Source: Aerococcus sanguinicola
GTDB taxonomy: Bacteria; Bacillota; Bacilli; Lactobacillales; Aerococcaceae
Length of the DNA stretch: 64,000 nucleotides
Direction: 5' to 3'
Assembly (NCBI RefSeq): GCF_008726925.1
Contig: NZ_VYWO01000001.1
Span: 850,954-914,953, forward strand
Shown here: in pieces, positions 35,723-46,000 of the stretch
How positions within the stretch are numbered: position 1 is the first letter of the stretch
Layout of the letters: each line of letters begins with the position of its first letter
Notes under the pieces: generated by a model
Seen by the model: the letters and a program-made list of their open reading frames with translations, nothing else
The model's database searches: none
Told to the model about the DNA's origin: nothing
Program-made: the position numbers and the translations under genes

Positions 35723-37858
35723 CTAGTCTTCATCCTTTTCTTCCTGACGGCGTTGGGCAATCTCTTCTTGGATATGCTCATTCCGCCGACCAGGTTCTTG
35801 GTCGTCTGATTCAGAAGGCGCCTGACCTTGGCGTTCTTCTAACTGTTCTTTGGATTCTTCTTGTTTCTTCTGGCCTTCACGTTGCATCTTCTCTTTGACT
35901 TCATCATAGGTCTTAGGCCGGGCTTCTTCTTCAACTTCCGTTACGGTTTCAGCTGGCATTTCACCTGTTTCAAAGAGGCTCTTAATCGTACGTGCATCCA
36001 GAGTCTCAAGTTCCAAGAGTTTTTCCGCGATAATCGTCACTTGCTCACGGTGGTCGCTAAGGATTTGTTTAGCTTCTGCTAGGCAGTCTTCCATTAATTG
36101 GAGGAGCTCTTGGTCAATCTTGGCTGCGGTTTGGGCAGAATAAGTCTTCTCACCATAAGAAGCAGCTCCCCGCATGCTGTGGTTCCCTTCATAAGAGATT
36201 GGGCCTAAGGATTGGCTCATCCCATATTCGGTAATCATGCTGCGGCCAAGAGAGGTTGCCTGCTCAAAGTCATTGGAAGCACCGGAAGTCTGGGTATTGA
36301 AGAAAACTTCTTCAGCCGCCCGACCACCGAGCAGACCAACAATCTGTTCGCGCAGGTCCTTGGCATTGTACATGTTTTGGTCTTCACGCGGTAACATAAT
36401 GGCATAGCCCCCAGCCTTACCCCGGGGAACAATGGTCACCTTGTGGACGATCCGGGCCTCATTGAGGACTAGGCCGCAGACCGTATGTCCTGCCTCGTGG
36501 AAGGCGGTAACCCGTCTTTCCTTCTCGCTCACTTGACGGTCTGGCTTAGCCGGACCCGCAATGACGCGGTCCTGGGCTTCATCAACATCTACCATGTCGA
36601 TCGCCGACTTATCGAGACGGGCAGCTAAGAGGGCAGCTTCATTCAAGACATTCTCGAGTTCCGCCCCGGTAAAGCCTGGTGTCTGACGGGCCAATACCTT
36701 AAGATCCACATCAGAACCCAACTTCTTGTTGCGGGCATGGACTTTAAGGATGGCTTCCCGTCCTTTGACATCTGGTCGGCCAACTAAGATTTGACGGTCA
36801 AAACGTCCCGGGCGGAGCAGGGCTGGGTCGAGGACATCCGAACGGTTAGTAGCTGCAATCACGATCACATTATCCTGCTCGGTAAAGCCATCGAGTTCAA
36901 CCAGCAATTGGTTGAGGGTTTGCTCACGCTCGTCGTGGCCACCGCCCATACCCGAACCACGCTTACGACCTACCGCATCAATTTCATCAATAAAGATAAT
37001 GGCGGGTGAATTCTTCTTGGCTGTATCGAAGAGATCGCGGACCCGGCTGGCACCGACCCCAACGAACATCTCAACGAACTCAGAACCCGAGATGGAGTAG
37101 AAGGGAACTTGGGCTTCCCCAGCTACTGCCTTAGCCAGTAAGGTCTTCCCGGTTCCTGGAGGGCCTTCGAGGAGGACGCCTTTAGGAATTCGCGCCCCTA
37201 GCTGGTGATACTTACGCGGGTCTTTGAGGAACTCAACAACTTCAACCAGTTCTTGTTTCTCCTCATCGGCCCCAGCCACATCAGCAAAGCGTACCTTAGA
37301 CTGTTGGGACTGGTCCTTAGCATTGGACTTACCCATAGACATAGGGTTGCCACGTCCGCCACCCTGGGCACGCTGGGTCATAAAGTACATAAAGCCAATG
37401 AAGATAACCAATGGCAGGGCACTAAAGAGGAGGTTGACCCAAACCCCTGAACTATCTTCCTTGAGGGCCTTGAGTGAGGTATCCGTTTCTTCAGCGGTCT
37501 GACTAATCTTCGCTAGCGTATCGTTATTAGGGAGAACACGGGTATAGAACTTCTTAGCCTGCCCTTCTTTGGCATTATTAAAGATAGGGAGGTTATTCTC
37601 ACTCTGGCTCTCTTGCTTGTCCCGCGACGACCGGTAGTCCCCAGTAATCTGATAGGCTCCGGCTTGCGGTTGAATGGCGATATTTTGCAGATTTTCATCC
37701 GATAATTCCTGCATAAATTCCGTTTGGGTGATTTCTTCGGTTGTTCCATCATCTCCACCACCTGCAACATAATTGACCAAGCCAATTAGGGCGAAGAAGA
37801 TAATAATCCAAAGAAGACCACTGGTAAGAAAATTCTTATTTGGTCCTTTTCTCTGCAT
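35723..37858 (-). CDS. ftsH: ATP-dependent zinc metalloprotease FtsH
   Basis: FtsH (711 aa) is a membrane AAA+ protease that degrades misfolded membrane and regulatory proteins. Two membrane segments (about 10-30 and 133-157) flank an extracytosolic domain. The AAA module has Walker A GPPGTGKT, Walker [12 protein letters not shown] and the second region of homology with RPGRFDRQ. The zinc site HEAGH lies in [19 protein letters not shown]. The last 70 residues are highly charged ([17 protein letters not shown] onward). It follows hpt, the usual tilS-hpt-ftsH order. Confidence 0.98.
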   Translation of the reverse strand: MQRKGPNKNFLTSGLLWIIIFFALIGLVNYVAGGGDDGTTEEITQTEFMQELSDENLQNIAIQPQAGAYQITGDYRSSRDKQESQSENNLPIFNNAKEGQAKKFYTRVLPNNDTLAKISQTAEETDTSLKALKEDSSGVWVNLLFSALPLVIFIGFMYFMTQRAQGGGRGNPMSMGKSNAKDQSQQSKVRFADVAGADEEKQELVEVVEFLKDPRKYHQLGARIPKGVLLEGPPGTGKTLLAKAVAGEAQVPFYSISGSEFVEMFVGVGASRVRDLFDTAKKNSPAIIFIDEIDAVGRKRGSGMGGGHDEREQTLNQLLVELDGFTEQDNVIVIAATNRSDVLDPALLRPGRFDRQILVGRPDVKGREAILKVHARNKKLGSDVDLKVLARQTPGFTGAELENVLNEAALLAARLDKSAIDMVDVDEAQDRVIAGPAKPDRQVSEKERRVTAFHEAGHTVCGLVLNEARIVHKVTIVPRGKAGGYAIMLPREDQNMYNAKDLREQIVGLLGGRAAEEVFFNTQTSGASNDFEQATSLGRSMITEYGMSQSLGPISYEGNHSMRGAASYGEKTYSAQTAAKIDQELLQLMEDCLAEAKQILSDHREQVTIIAEKLLELETLDARTIKSLFETGEMPAETVTEVEEEARPKTYDEVKEKMQREGQKKQEESKEQLEERQGQAPSESDDQEPGRRNEHIQEEIAQRRQEEKDED

Positions 37859-37903
37859 GTAGTTTCTCCTATCTGCTAAATTTTGATCTGATAGTTATGC
37901 TGA

Positions 37904-38449
37904 TTAACTGTAAACCTCAGCCTTAAGGATTCCTATATAAGGTAAAGCCCGATATTTCTCATTATAATCGAGGCCATAGCCGACAACAAACTCATCGGGA
38001 ACTTCGCGGCCGATATAGTCACAGGTCATGGCGACAGTCCGCCGCTCAGGTTTATTCAACAAGGCGCAGACCTTCACCGAGGCTGCCTTGCGGTGGGCCA
38101 TCAGCTCACACACTTTCTTCAGAGTTCGTCCTGTATCGATAATATCTTCAACAATTAAGAGGTGCCGACCTTCCACACTTTGGTCCAGGTCTTTGAGAAT
38201 CTTGACCTGGCCAGAGGATTCTGTCCCAGAGCCGTAGCTGGAAACAGACATAAAGTCCATCTCTAAAGGGCAGTCCATCCGACGTACAAGGTCTGTCATA
38301 AAGACCACAGACCCCTTAAGGATACCAATCACAAGGGGATTTTTATCCCGGTAGTCCTCTGTTAATTCCTGCCCTAAGCGATTAACTGTCTCGGCAATTT
38401 CTTCCTGAGACAGTAGCACTTCTTGGATATCATCATTAGGATGTGTCAT
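37904..38449 (-). CDS. hpt: Hypoxanthine-guanine phosphoribosyltransferase
   Basis: Hpt (181 aa) salvages hypoxanthine and guanine with PRPP. The PRPP motif [14 protein letters not shown] and the flexible-loop region [13 protein letters not shown] are intact, as is [14 protein letters not shown] [11 protein letters not shown] near the end. ATG at 38449 is used; GGAGG lies 12 bases upstream, and an in-frame GTG seven codons earlier overlaps that site. Confidence 0.95.
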   Translation of the reverse strand: MTHPNDDIQEVLLSQEEIAETVNRLGQELTEDYRDKNPLVIGILKGSVVFMTDLVRRMDCPLEMDFMSVSSYGSGTESSGQVKILKDLDQSVEGRHLLIVEDIIDTGRTLKKVCELMAHRKAASVKVCALLNKPERRTVAMTCDYIGREVPDEFVVGYGLDYNEKYRALPYIGILKAEVYS

Positions 38450-38477
38450 AGCTTTGTTAATCCTCCACACGCTTTCT

Positions 38478-38507
38478 ATTCTAACAAAATGATTACAGAA
38501 TCAGCAA
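38478..38507 (-). promoter_or_regulatory. Possible promoter of hpt-ftsH
   Basis: Minus-strand TTGCTG (38502-38507) and TAGAAT (38478-38483) are 18 bases apart, in the 136-base gap between tilS and hpt. The match is moderate. Confidence 0.4.
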
Positions 38508-38585
38508 ATATTCTGAACTCCTTCATTCTATCATAACTTTAATAATTTAAAACCAATTGCCGTTTAATTATATAAAATTTAATGC

Positions 38586-39965
38586 TTATTTTTCAACCCG
38601 CAAATGGAAGGGGCTATCCTCATGGCGCTCGCAGTAGAGAAAGTTGCCGTCTAAGAAGATGGCAAGGATACGTTGGTCGGCTAAAGCAAGGACCCAGGCC
38701 CGGTCCCGGTCCGCTTGGGGCACTTTCTGGTCGATAAACCAGCGCCGGACCTTCTTATGCTGGCCCTGGCTCAAAAGAAGAAAGTCTCCGGCCTGACGAT
38801 GGCGCACCCAGAGGCTTTGGCGGCTGAGTGACCGGGGCAGGCAGCCATAGCCATAATTCTCTACCCTTAAGTGGACCTGGCTGCCATCTACTAGCTTCAA
38901 GGGCTGTCCCAATTTAAGAGGATAAGTGACCGCTGGCTCCTGGGCTTCCCTAGCCTGGCCAGCTGAATAAATATAGGCTTGCTGGTAGACCTTGGCTAAC
39001 TGGTAGCCCCCTGGCAGGCTCCACAGGCCCTGGGGCTTCCCCTCTAATAAGAAAGTAAGGAGTTGCTTAAGCGCCTGGCGGGGGAAGGCAGCCAGGGCAT
39101 CTAAGTGAGTCTGCTGGAAGCAGTAGTGCAAGGCCAGGGGGGCTTGGTCTGCTGGCAATCGCTCCAATTGGCCCAAATCTAACTGCCAATTATCCCCTTC
39201 TCCCGTCATCAGGCCAGCCGTCTTCGCCTCTAGGGCTTCTGCCATCAGCTGCCAGCCCGCCCCCAGGTCCTTGGCAAAGGTCGCCAGCTGGTTTTGAACA
39301 TTGGGATTGAGGGCTTCTAAGGCTGGCAAATAATCCAAACGCAGGCGGTTACGGAGGGCGGTCCGCTCTTGGTTGGAAGCATCTTCAGCATAAGGAATCC
39401 CTTGATCTTTAGCGATAGCGTAGAGGTCCGCCTTGGGCACATCCAATAGGGGGCGCAAGATTTGGGCCTTTGGATAGCTATACAAGGGGCTAACCGGCCG
39501 CATCCCCGCCAAGGCTTGGAGCTGGCTACCCTGGATAAGCCGCATAAGAACCGTTTCGGCTTGGTCGTTCAAATGGTGGGCTGTTAGCAGATAGGACCAG
39601 CCTTTCTGCTCCAAGATCTGACCGAAATTCGCATAGCGAAAGTGCCGGGCCGCTTCCTCATAGGAGGCTTGGCCAAAGTCAGGATGGGACCACACCCTAA
39701 CAGCAATAGGAATCTCCCGGTCCTGGCAATAGGCCACAAGTGCCTCCTGTTCAGCGTCTGCTTCGGGTCGGAGGCGGTGGTTAATATGGGCCACCGCAAA
39801 GGCTAGGCCTGCTTTCTGGTGGAGGTACTCCACCAAACGCAGGAGGACCATAGAATCCACCCCATAAGAGACCGCTATGAGCAGGCCCGCCCCTGACCTA
39901 AAAACCGCCGGCGCTTCCTTGCGCAAAAAGGCTTCCACCTGGTCAGCAAGTTCTGTAAATAACAT
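38586..39965 (-). CDS. tilS: tRNA(Ile)-lysidine synthase
   Basis: TilS (459 aa) converts the wobble C of the AUA-reading tRNA-Ile to lysidine, an essential ATP-dependent step. The PP-loop reads LLIAVSYGVDSMVLLRL (residues 27-43), where the usual SGGxDS has Tyr for the second residue. HINHRLRPEADAEQEAL, LTAHHLNDQAETVLMRLIQG and RPLLDVPKADLYA follow. The C-terminal domains are present (VRHRQAGDFLLLSQGQHKKV). AGAGGAGGG lies before the ATG. It follows yabR as in other Firmicutes. Confidence 0.95.
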   Translation of the reverse strand: MLFTELADQVEAFLRKEAPAVFRSGAGLLIAVSYGVDSMVLLRLVEYLHQKAGLAFAVAHINHRLRPEADAEQEALVAYCQDREIPIAVRVWSHPDFGQASYEEAARHFRYANFGQILEQKGWSYLLTAHHLNDQAETVLMRLIQGSQLQALAGMRPVSPLYSYPKAQILRPLLDVPKADLYAIAKDQGIPYAEDASNQERTALRNRLRLDYLPALEALNPNVQNQLATFAKDLGAGWQLMAEALEAKTAGLMTGEGDNWQLDLGQLERLPADQAPLALHYCFQQTHLDALAAFPRQALKQLLTFLLEGKPQGLWSLPGGYQLAKVYQQAYIYSAGQAREAQEPAVTYPLKLGQPLKLVDGSQVHLRVENYGYGCLPRSLSRQSLWVRHRQAGDFLLLSQGQHKKVRRWFIDQKVPQADRDRAWVLALADQRILAIFLDGNFLYCERHEDSPFHLRVEK

Positions 39966-40034
39966 CGCACCCTCCTCTTTTAAAGACGAAAAAAGAGGCT
40001 CGAATTACTTCCTAGGCCTCTTCTCCCTCGCTTG

Positions 40035-40478
40035 CTAGCTCCGACGACCACCACGGCCGCCGCGCTTGCCTTCTGTATTCTTCTTCAGTGATGCTAAGCG
40101 GTCATCACTATCCTTCAAGAAATTACTCATCATGGTATCGAAGTCCGAAGTCCGCGAACTTTGCTGGCGCTTAAAATTAGGAGCGCCCTTAGACCGGCGT
40201 GCTTTGTTCTCACGCGCTGGCTTAGAGGCTTTCGCTGGGGCAGGATCTTCTACCTTCCGCATGGACAAGGCAATCTTACCTGATTTATCAATATTGGTGA
40301 CGAGGACTTTAACCTCATCCCCTACACTTAAAAAGTCATTAATGTTTTTGACATATTCATTGGAAATTTCAGAAATATGTACTAATCCGCTCTGACCTTC
40401 TCCAAGGTCCACAAAAGCACCAAAATTGGTGATCCCTGTAACCTTACCCGTCAGTTTGCTTCCGATTTCAATTGCCAT
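40035..40478 (-). CDS. S1-domain RNA-binding protein (YabR / GSP13-like)
   Basis: The 147-aa protein has one S1 domain (residues 5-75): GSKLTGKVTGITNFGAFVDL, SGLVHISEIS and DKSGKIALSMRKVED. A basic, Ala/Lys/Arg-rich tail ends in KRGGRGGRRS and probably binds RNA. Such proteins associate with ribosomes in other Firmicutes. Position between divIC and tilS is conserved. Confidence 0.93.
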   Translation of the reverse strand: MAIEIGSKLTGKVTGITNFGAFVDLGEGQSGLVHISEISNEYVKNINDFLSVGDEVKVLVTNIDKSGKIALSMRKVEDPAPAKASKPARENKARRSKGAPNFKRQQSSRTSDFDTMMSNFLKDSDDRLASLKKNTEGKRGGRGGRRS

Positions 40479-40509
40479 GAACTAATTTCTTTCTCCCTTC
40501 AGCTTCTAG

Positions 40510-40947
40510 TTATTGATTCTGTTTTTTCGCATTCTCTTGTTCTTTAAGATAAGCTTTGTTGAAGGCCTTGGCTTGTTTGGAATCATTATCTTCAGGCAGA
40601 CTAAAGATAATTTCATCGTCCTTACTCAAATAGAAACGACTACGGGCTAGCTTAGCCACATAATCCTCATTCTCCAGCAGAGTCTCCTGGTCCTTCAGAT
40701 AAGCTAGATTATTCTCCTCGCTAAGTAAAGCCGCTTCAGCCGCCTTCATCTCTTCCTTAACCGAAGCAGTCGCTTGCTGGGTGCGCCGGATTTGGAAGAG
40801 GCTCGATAGGCAAATTAGTCCCATAACCACTAGGAGCCCCCGCACTAACCACTGGCGGGCAGACTGCTTAGCGGGCTTTGGTCGCTTCTTGGATGAAGTC
40901 TTAGCATAGAGGGGGGTTACTTTTTTATTTTCTTTCTTAGGCCGCAC
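40510..40947 (-). CDS. divIC: Septum formation initiator DivIC/FtsB-like
   Basis: A single membrane segment (LVRGLLVVMGLICLSSLF, about residues 37-54) is followed by an extracytosolic coiled coil (VKEEMKAAEAALLSEENNLA) and the YVAKLARSRFYLSKDDEIIF motif of DivIC. It forms the FtsL-DivIB-DivIC complex of the divisome. No ATG is available. I use GTG at 40947, nine bases from AAAGG; another GTG at 40968 lies too close to its own AGG. Between rqcP and yabR, as usual. Confidence 0.9.
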   Translation of the reverse strand: MRPKKENKKVTPLYAKTSSKKRPKPAKQSARQWLVRGLLVVMGLICLSSLFQIRRTQQATASVKEEMKAAEAALLSEENNLAYLKDQETLLENEDYVAKLARSRFYLSKDDEIIFSLPEDNDSKQAKAFNKAYLKEQENAKKQNQ

Positions 40948-41102
40948 ACTGACACCTGCCTTTATCACCTAGGATTTAAAAGCCGCCTAAATTCCCAGCT
41001 CTTATCTATCAGCAACCATTATAACATAAGTTCGGCCCGATAGCTTATTAATACAGTATACCCATCTTAAGTCAGAAAGTATAGCGCCATTTTTATTATT
41101 TT

Positions 41103-41381
41103 TTAATAAAATTCAGGCAGGTCGCGCGACTTAAAGTCTTCTTCCAAGATGGTGTACATAGAGGAAGCATCTGCTTTACGGGTCGAGTCTTTGAGGTCAT
41201 CGACGCGTATTTTCAGGGTTTTGTTACCAAATTCAATGGTCAATTCATCACCAATCTTGAGTTTTGTCCCCGACTTAGCCGGATTGCCATTGACTTGGAT
41301 GCGTCCCTTATCCGCAATGTCCTTAGCTACCGTCCGCCGTTTGATGACCCGGGAAACTTTGAGAAACTTATCTAAACGCAT
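41103..41381 (-). CDS. rqcP: RqcP-type S4 domain protein
   Basis: The 92-aa protein is a single S4 domain: [40 protein letters not shown] and [14 protein letters not shown]. RqcP (YabO) binds 23S rRNA on obstructed 50S subunits and helps RqcH add alanine tails during ribosome quality control. Length, sequence and location between yabM and divIC fit. Confidence 0.93.
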   Translation of the reverse strand: MRLDKFLKVSRVIKRRTVAKDIADKGRIQVNGNPAKSGTKLKIGDELTIEFGNKTLKIRVDDLKDSTRKADASSMYTILEEDFKSRDLPEFY

Positions 41382-41405
41382 GACAGCACTCCTTTTCTTT
41401 ATTTT

Positions 41406-43022
41406 CTATTTTTTAACTTTTATCCATTTTAACAGAGCCTGACCCAGTGGCAAGCTTAGGAGCTCCGCCTCAGTAAGAATCGCTACATAGTGCATATAGA
41501 CCGCTGTCAGACCGACACCTAGAACCATGCCCAGGACAAGGCCTAGACTATCCATCAAACGGCTGGATCCGAAGATCTGGCCGAAAGCGGACAAAACCAA
41601 GCCATTAGTCGCAAGCATCAACAAGCACAGGGGCAGGGTCCTGCAAAAGAGCTCGGCCAAAGCTAGCTGGGACCTCAGGGAATCCTTTAATAAGCTGTAA
41701 AGCAAGGCGAACATGGCTAACAGAGCCAGTAAGCTCGCCCAGACCGCCCCTTGGCTGCCCAAGCCGGCTACTAAGGGCGTATTGACCGCCATCTTGATGC
41801 TGAGGCCCAAGATAAAACTGAAGGCTACGTAGAGACTCCTCGCCTGGGCCTGGTAAATATTCGCTAGGCCGGTGACCAGGCTGGCTAGGACAATCATCAA
41901 GACATACTGGGCCAGGACCCCCGACCCGGACCGGTCGCTAAAGAGCAAGTGGTTGATCTGGGGCATGATGCTAATTAAGCCCGTTGTCACCAACAAGCTA
42001 ACAAAGCTAGTCAAGCGGAGGTAGAGCCGGCTATTCTGAACGAAGGCGGCCTCCTGCCGGCGGATATAGGACTGGGTCAGAGCCGGTAGGTAGGAGCTCG
42101 AGAAGGCGACCGCGAGGACCATCCCTAATTGCACGAGGGGTTGCCCCCGGTCATAGACCCCCTTGGCCAGCTTGGCGCTTAGATCTGACCAGCCACTGTT
42201 GACCAAAGCTTCATAGAGGGTGAAGGAATCCACCAATTGAAAGAAGACCAAGAGCGAAGCAAAGCAGCAGAGCAAGAGCCCTTCTGTTAAGAATTCCTTA
42301 ATCAAGTAGGACCAGCGGAGGTGGTAGGCCACTTTCTCAGCTCCCTGCCTGGGCTTTGGCCGGTTAAAAAATCGCCGCAAGCTCCGGCTCTGCCCCAGGG
42401 CCCACACTAAGACCAAGCTAGCAGCTAAGGCAGCCAGCCAAGCCCCTTGCATGGCCTGGGCGCCCATTTGATAATAATCTCTAGCCCTAGTGCTTAGGTG
42501 GACGAAGTGGACAGCTGCCAGGAGAATAACAGCCACCCGGACAACTTGTTCAATAATTTGAGAAAGGGCGACAGGCAGCATCACTTGATAGGCCTGAAAG
42601 GTCCCCCGCAAGATCATCAGTACCGGCATGAAAAGAAACATAAAGCTCACCGAACGAATCACTGGCGTCAAAAGAGGATCTCCCATCGCCTGGGCCAAAG
42701 CGCCCGCGCCAAAGTAAGTCAAGGCGAAGCACAAGCTGGCAAAAACAAGCATCATCAAGCTATAGCGGCGGATAAAGACACGCCGGTGCTTGAGCTTCGA
42801 TTGAAAGGCAATCTGCCGGCCAATAAAGTTAGGGAGACCAGATAAGCTAAAGGTCATTCCAATGCCATAGATTGGATAGACCTGCTGGTAGACATAGAAA
42901 CCCTCATCCCCCACAATATTTTGGAAGGGAACCCGGTAGACGGCACTCAGGATTTTGGCAATGATACCAGCCAGGGTCAGCAGGAAGGCCCCCTTGGCGA
43001 TATTTTTTCTCGGATCTTTCAT
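41406..43022 (-). CDS. Oligosaccharide flippase-family membrane protein (YabM/SpoVB-like)
   Basis: This 538-aa integral membrane protein has 12-14 predicted hydrophobic segments and the family start GAFLLTLAGIIAKILSAVYR, then YGIGMTFSLSGLPNFIGRQI. It belongs to the MOP (MATE/MviN/flippase) superfamily and may move lipid-linked wall precursors, but the substrate cannot be read from sequence. It is 9 bases past mfd, in the standard mfd-yabM-rqcP order. Confidence 0.88.
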   Translation of the reverse strand: MKDPRKNIAKGAFLLTLAGIIAKILSAVYRVPFQNIVGDEGFYVYQQVYPIYGIGMTFSLSGLPNFIGRQIAFQSKLKHRRVFIRRYSLMMLVFASLCFALTYFGAGALAQAMGDPLLTPVIRSVSFMFLFMPVLMILRGTFQAYQVMLPVALSQIIEQVVRVAVILLAAVHFVHLSTRARDYYQMGAQAMQGAWLAALAASLVLVWALGQSRSLRRFFNRPKPRQGAEKVAYHLRWSYLIKEFLTEGLLLCCFASLLVFFQLVDSFTLYEALVNSGWSDLSAKLAKGVYDRGQPLVQLGMVLAVAFSSSYLPALTQSYIRRQEAAFVQNSRLYLRLTSFVSLLVTTGLISIMPQINHLLFSDRSGSGVLAQYVLMIVLASLVTGLANIYQAQARSLYVAFSFILGLSIKMAVNTPLVAGLGSQGAVWASLLALLAMFALLYSLLKDSLRSQLALAELFCRTLPLCLLMLATNGLVLSAFGQIFGSSRLMDSLGLVLGMVLGVGLTAVYMHYVAILTEAELLSLPLGQALLKWIKVKK

Positions 43023-43031
43023 GCTAGCCTC

Positions 43032-46000
43032 CTAGTTGGCCTCACTGGCTGGACTGCCAATTTGCTCAGCCAGCTGACTGACAAATTGGAGCAGGTAGTC
43101 CAACCATTCGGCCGGTTCTAACTGACCAATCTGTAAGAAGAGGGTGAGCTGGCCTTCCTTATCTTCCTTCATTTGTAAACGCATCGGAATCTTGTCTAAG
43201 GCTTCAAAAATCTTAGGAACAGCTTCCTGCTGGTCAAGACTGGCATGGAAGCGCAATTCCACCCCATTATTGCGGGTACGGATGTGGTTGATGCCGACTT
43301 TCTTAGCATTCGCCTTGAGCGCCCCAACATTTAAGAGGAGTTGGACTTCAAGCGGTGGCTCGCCGAAGCGGTCCATCAGTTCTTCGTCCAGGTCCCACAT
43401 GGCTTCGGTATCTTCCAAGAGATTGATCCGCTTGTAGATCTCGAGTTTCTGCTTCTCATCCGCAATATAAGAAGAAGGAATATAAGCATTGATATTCATT
43501 TCTAATTCAACGGGTTCTTCAGGCTGACTCGGCGCCTCTCCCCGCTTCTTAGCCACTGCCTCGCTGAGCATTTGGGAATAGAGGTCGAAGCCGACGGAAT
43601 TGACAAAGCCATGCTGTTGTTTGCCTAGAAGATTACCGGCCCCCCGGATTGCTAAATCGCGCATGGCAATCTTGAAGCCACTGCCCAAATCGGTGAAGTC
43701 GCGTAAGGCAGCCAAGCGCTTCTCGCTCACTTCGCTAAGCATCTTGTCCGGTTGGTACATGAAATAGGCATAGGCCATCCGGTTGCTCCGGCCGACCCGA
43801 CCACGCAATTGGTAGAGGGTTGACAAGCCCATCCGGTCAGCCGATTCCACTAAGAGCGTGTTGACATTAGGAATGTCCACACCCGTTTCAATAATCGTCG
43901 TTGTCACAAGGACATCATAATCGCCTTCGATAAAGGCCATCAGGACCTCCTCCAGTTGGTTAACTGACATTTGCCCATGGGCAATCCCGACCCGGGCTTC
44001 GGGCACTAACCCCGAAATTGCCAGGGCCTTCTCTTCAATCTTTTGGACATTATTAAATAGATAGAAGACTTGACCCGACCGGCCGAGCTCCCGCTCAATC
44101 GCTTCCCGGATTGCTTCAGGATTCTGCTCCAGAATATAGGTCTGAACAGGATAGCGGTTGGCTGGTGGGGTTTCAATCACACTCAAGTCGCGGGCTCCTA
44201 GGATCGATAAGTGGAGGGTCCGCGGGATGGGCGTCGCCGTGAGGGTCAGTACATCCACATTGGCTTTGAGCTGCTTGAGCCGTTCCTTGGCCTTGACGCC
44301 AAAGCGTTGCTCCTCGTCGACAACCAGGAGGCCTAAATCCAAGAACTTCACATCCTTGGACAAGAGCCGGTGGGTGCCCACAACGAGGTTGACCTGGCCA
44401 GAAGCCAAACCAGCAATGGTCTGGTCTTGTTGGGCCTTGGTCCGAAAGCGGCTCAAGAGGGCAATTTCAAAGGGCCAGTCCTGGAACCGTTCCAGCAAGG
44501 TTTCATAGTGTTGCTGGGCAAGGACGGTCGTGGGGACTAAGAAGGCCGCCTGCTTCCCCTCCATCAGGGCCTTGAAGATGGCCCGCATCGCAACTTCCGT
44601 CTTGCCGAAGCCAACGTCCCCTACTAGCAGGCGGTCCATGGCCTTGCTTTTCTCCATATCCGCTTTAATTTCGTCAATGGAACGCAATTGGTCTTCGGTC
44701 TCACTATAGGGGAAGGCGGCTTCAAATTCTGCCTGTTCCGGCGTATCCGGGCCGAAAGCATAGCCTTCCTGGGCTTCCCGGTTGGCGTATATTTCAATCA
44801 GGTCATCGGCAATGTCTTCAATCTGCCCGCTCACCTTATGCTTAGTCTTCGCCCACTCGCTACCGCCCATCTTATTTAATTTAGGCGGCTTCCCTTCACT
44901 GGAAACATATTTTTGCACTAGGTCAATCTGTTCCACAGGGACATGGATTGCAGCCTGGTCCGCATAGACAATAGTCAGATAGTCCCGGTGTGAGCCTGCC
45001 ACTTCAATCGTTTCAATCCCTGTGAATTGACCGATTCCGTGGTTGATATGGACCACATAGTCGCCGACTTCTAATTGCTGGTAGTTCTTAATCCGCTCTG
45101 CATTGGAAAGTTGTTTATTGGCCTTGGGACGTTTCTTCTTCTTGACCTGTTGGTAGATATCTGTTTCTGAAACCAGGACCAAGCGTTCATTCACGAATTC
45201 GATGCCAGCCGTGAAATTAGCCAGGACGAGGTTTACCGCATCTTCCTGCAACTGACCTAGGTCCGAAGACACAACGGTCAGCCCCTCAGCTTGGAGGATT
45301 TCTTCTAACTTGCGGCGGCGGTCTGCCTGCGATAGGGCAATGACCACCTGACGTTTGGTCTTCTGCCAGGCTTGGATCTCCATCTTGAGGGCATCCATCT
45401 GTTCATAGAATTGGACCACTGGCCGGGTCTGAAATTCATGGAGGTAGTCAAATTTGAGCTGGCCATAGCCCCTCTGGAAGATCCCAAAATACAAGCGCCG
45501 CCCTGGATAAGCTTCTAAGCTATCCTTAAAGGACGTATAGTAGGCCAATTGAGGGGGCAGCTGGCCTTGCTCTGTCTTGGCTTGGAGGAAGGCTGCTGCG
45601 TGCTCATCAATGCTGGTCGCTGCTTCCTGGAGGCGGGGGTAGTCATCGATAACTAAGAGACTCTCCTCGCCTAAGTAAGTCAGCAAGTTATCCTCTGTCT
45701 CATAGAGGTATTGGTTGAAGTAAGGGGTGAATTCCGAAGACTCTCCAGTCCGCCATAAGTTGACTTCTTCTGCCATCACACCGGCGATTTGCTGGGCCAG
45801 GTCAGCGTCAGCCATCCCCTTAATAGCTTGCTTAACGGCTTCTTGGAGCCGGTCTGCCTGGGCCTTCATTTGTTCAGCTTGGAAGAGAAAGTCCTCAGCT
45901 GGAATAATTTGAACCCGGTCCAAGTCGTCCTGGCTCTTCTGGGTATCTGGGTCAAAACTGGAGATTCTTTCCAATTCATCGAAGGCCAAGGAGAAACGGA

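Noticed and set aside
42498..42845. Open frame antisense to the YabM-like gene
   Set aside because: It has a composition typical of shadow frames (Gln/His/Lys rich), no ribosome site and lies opposite a well-supported membrane protein.
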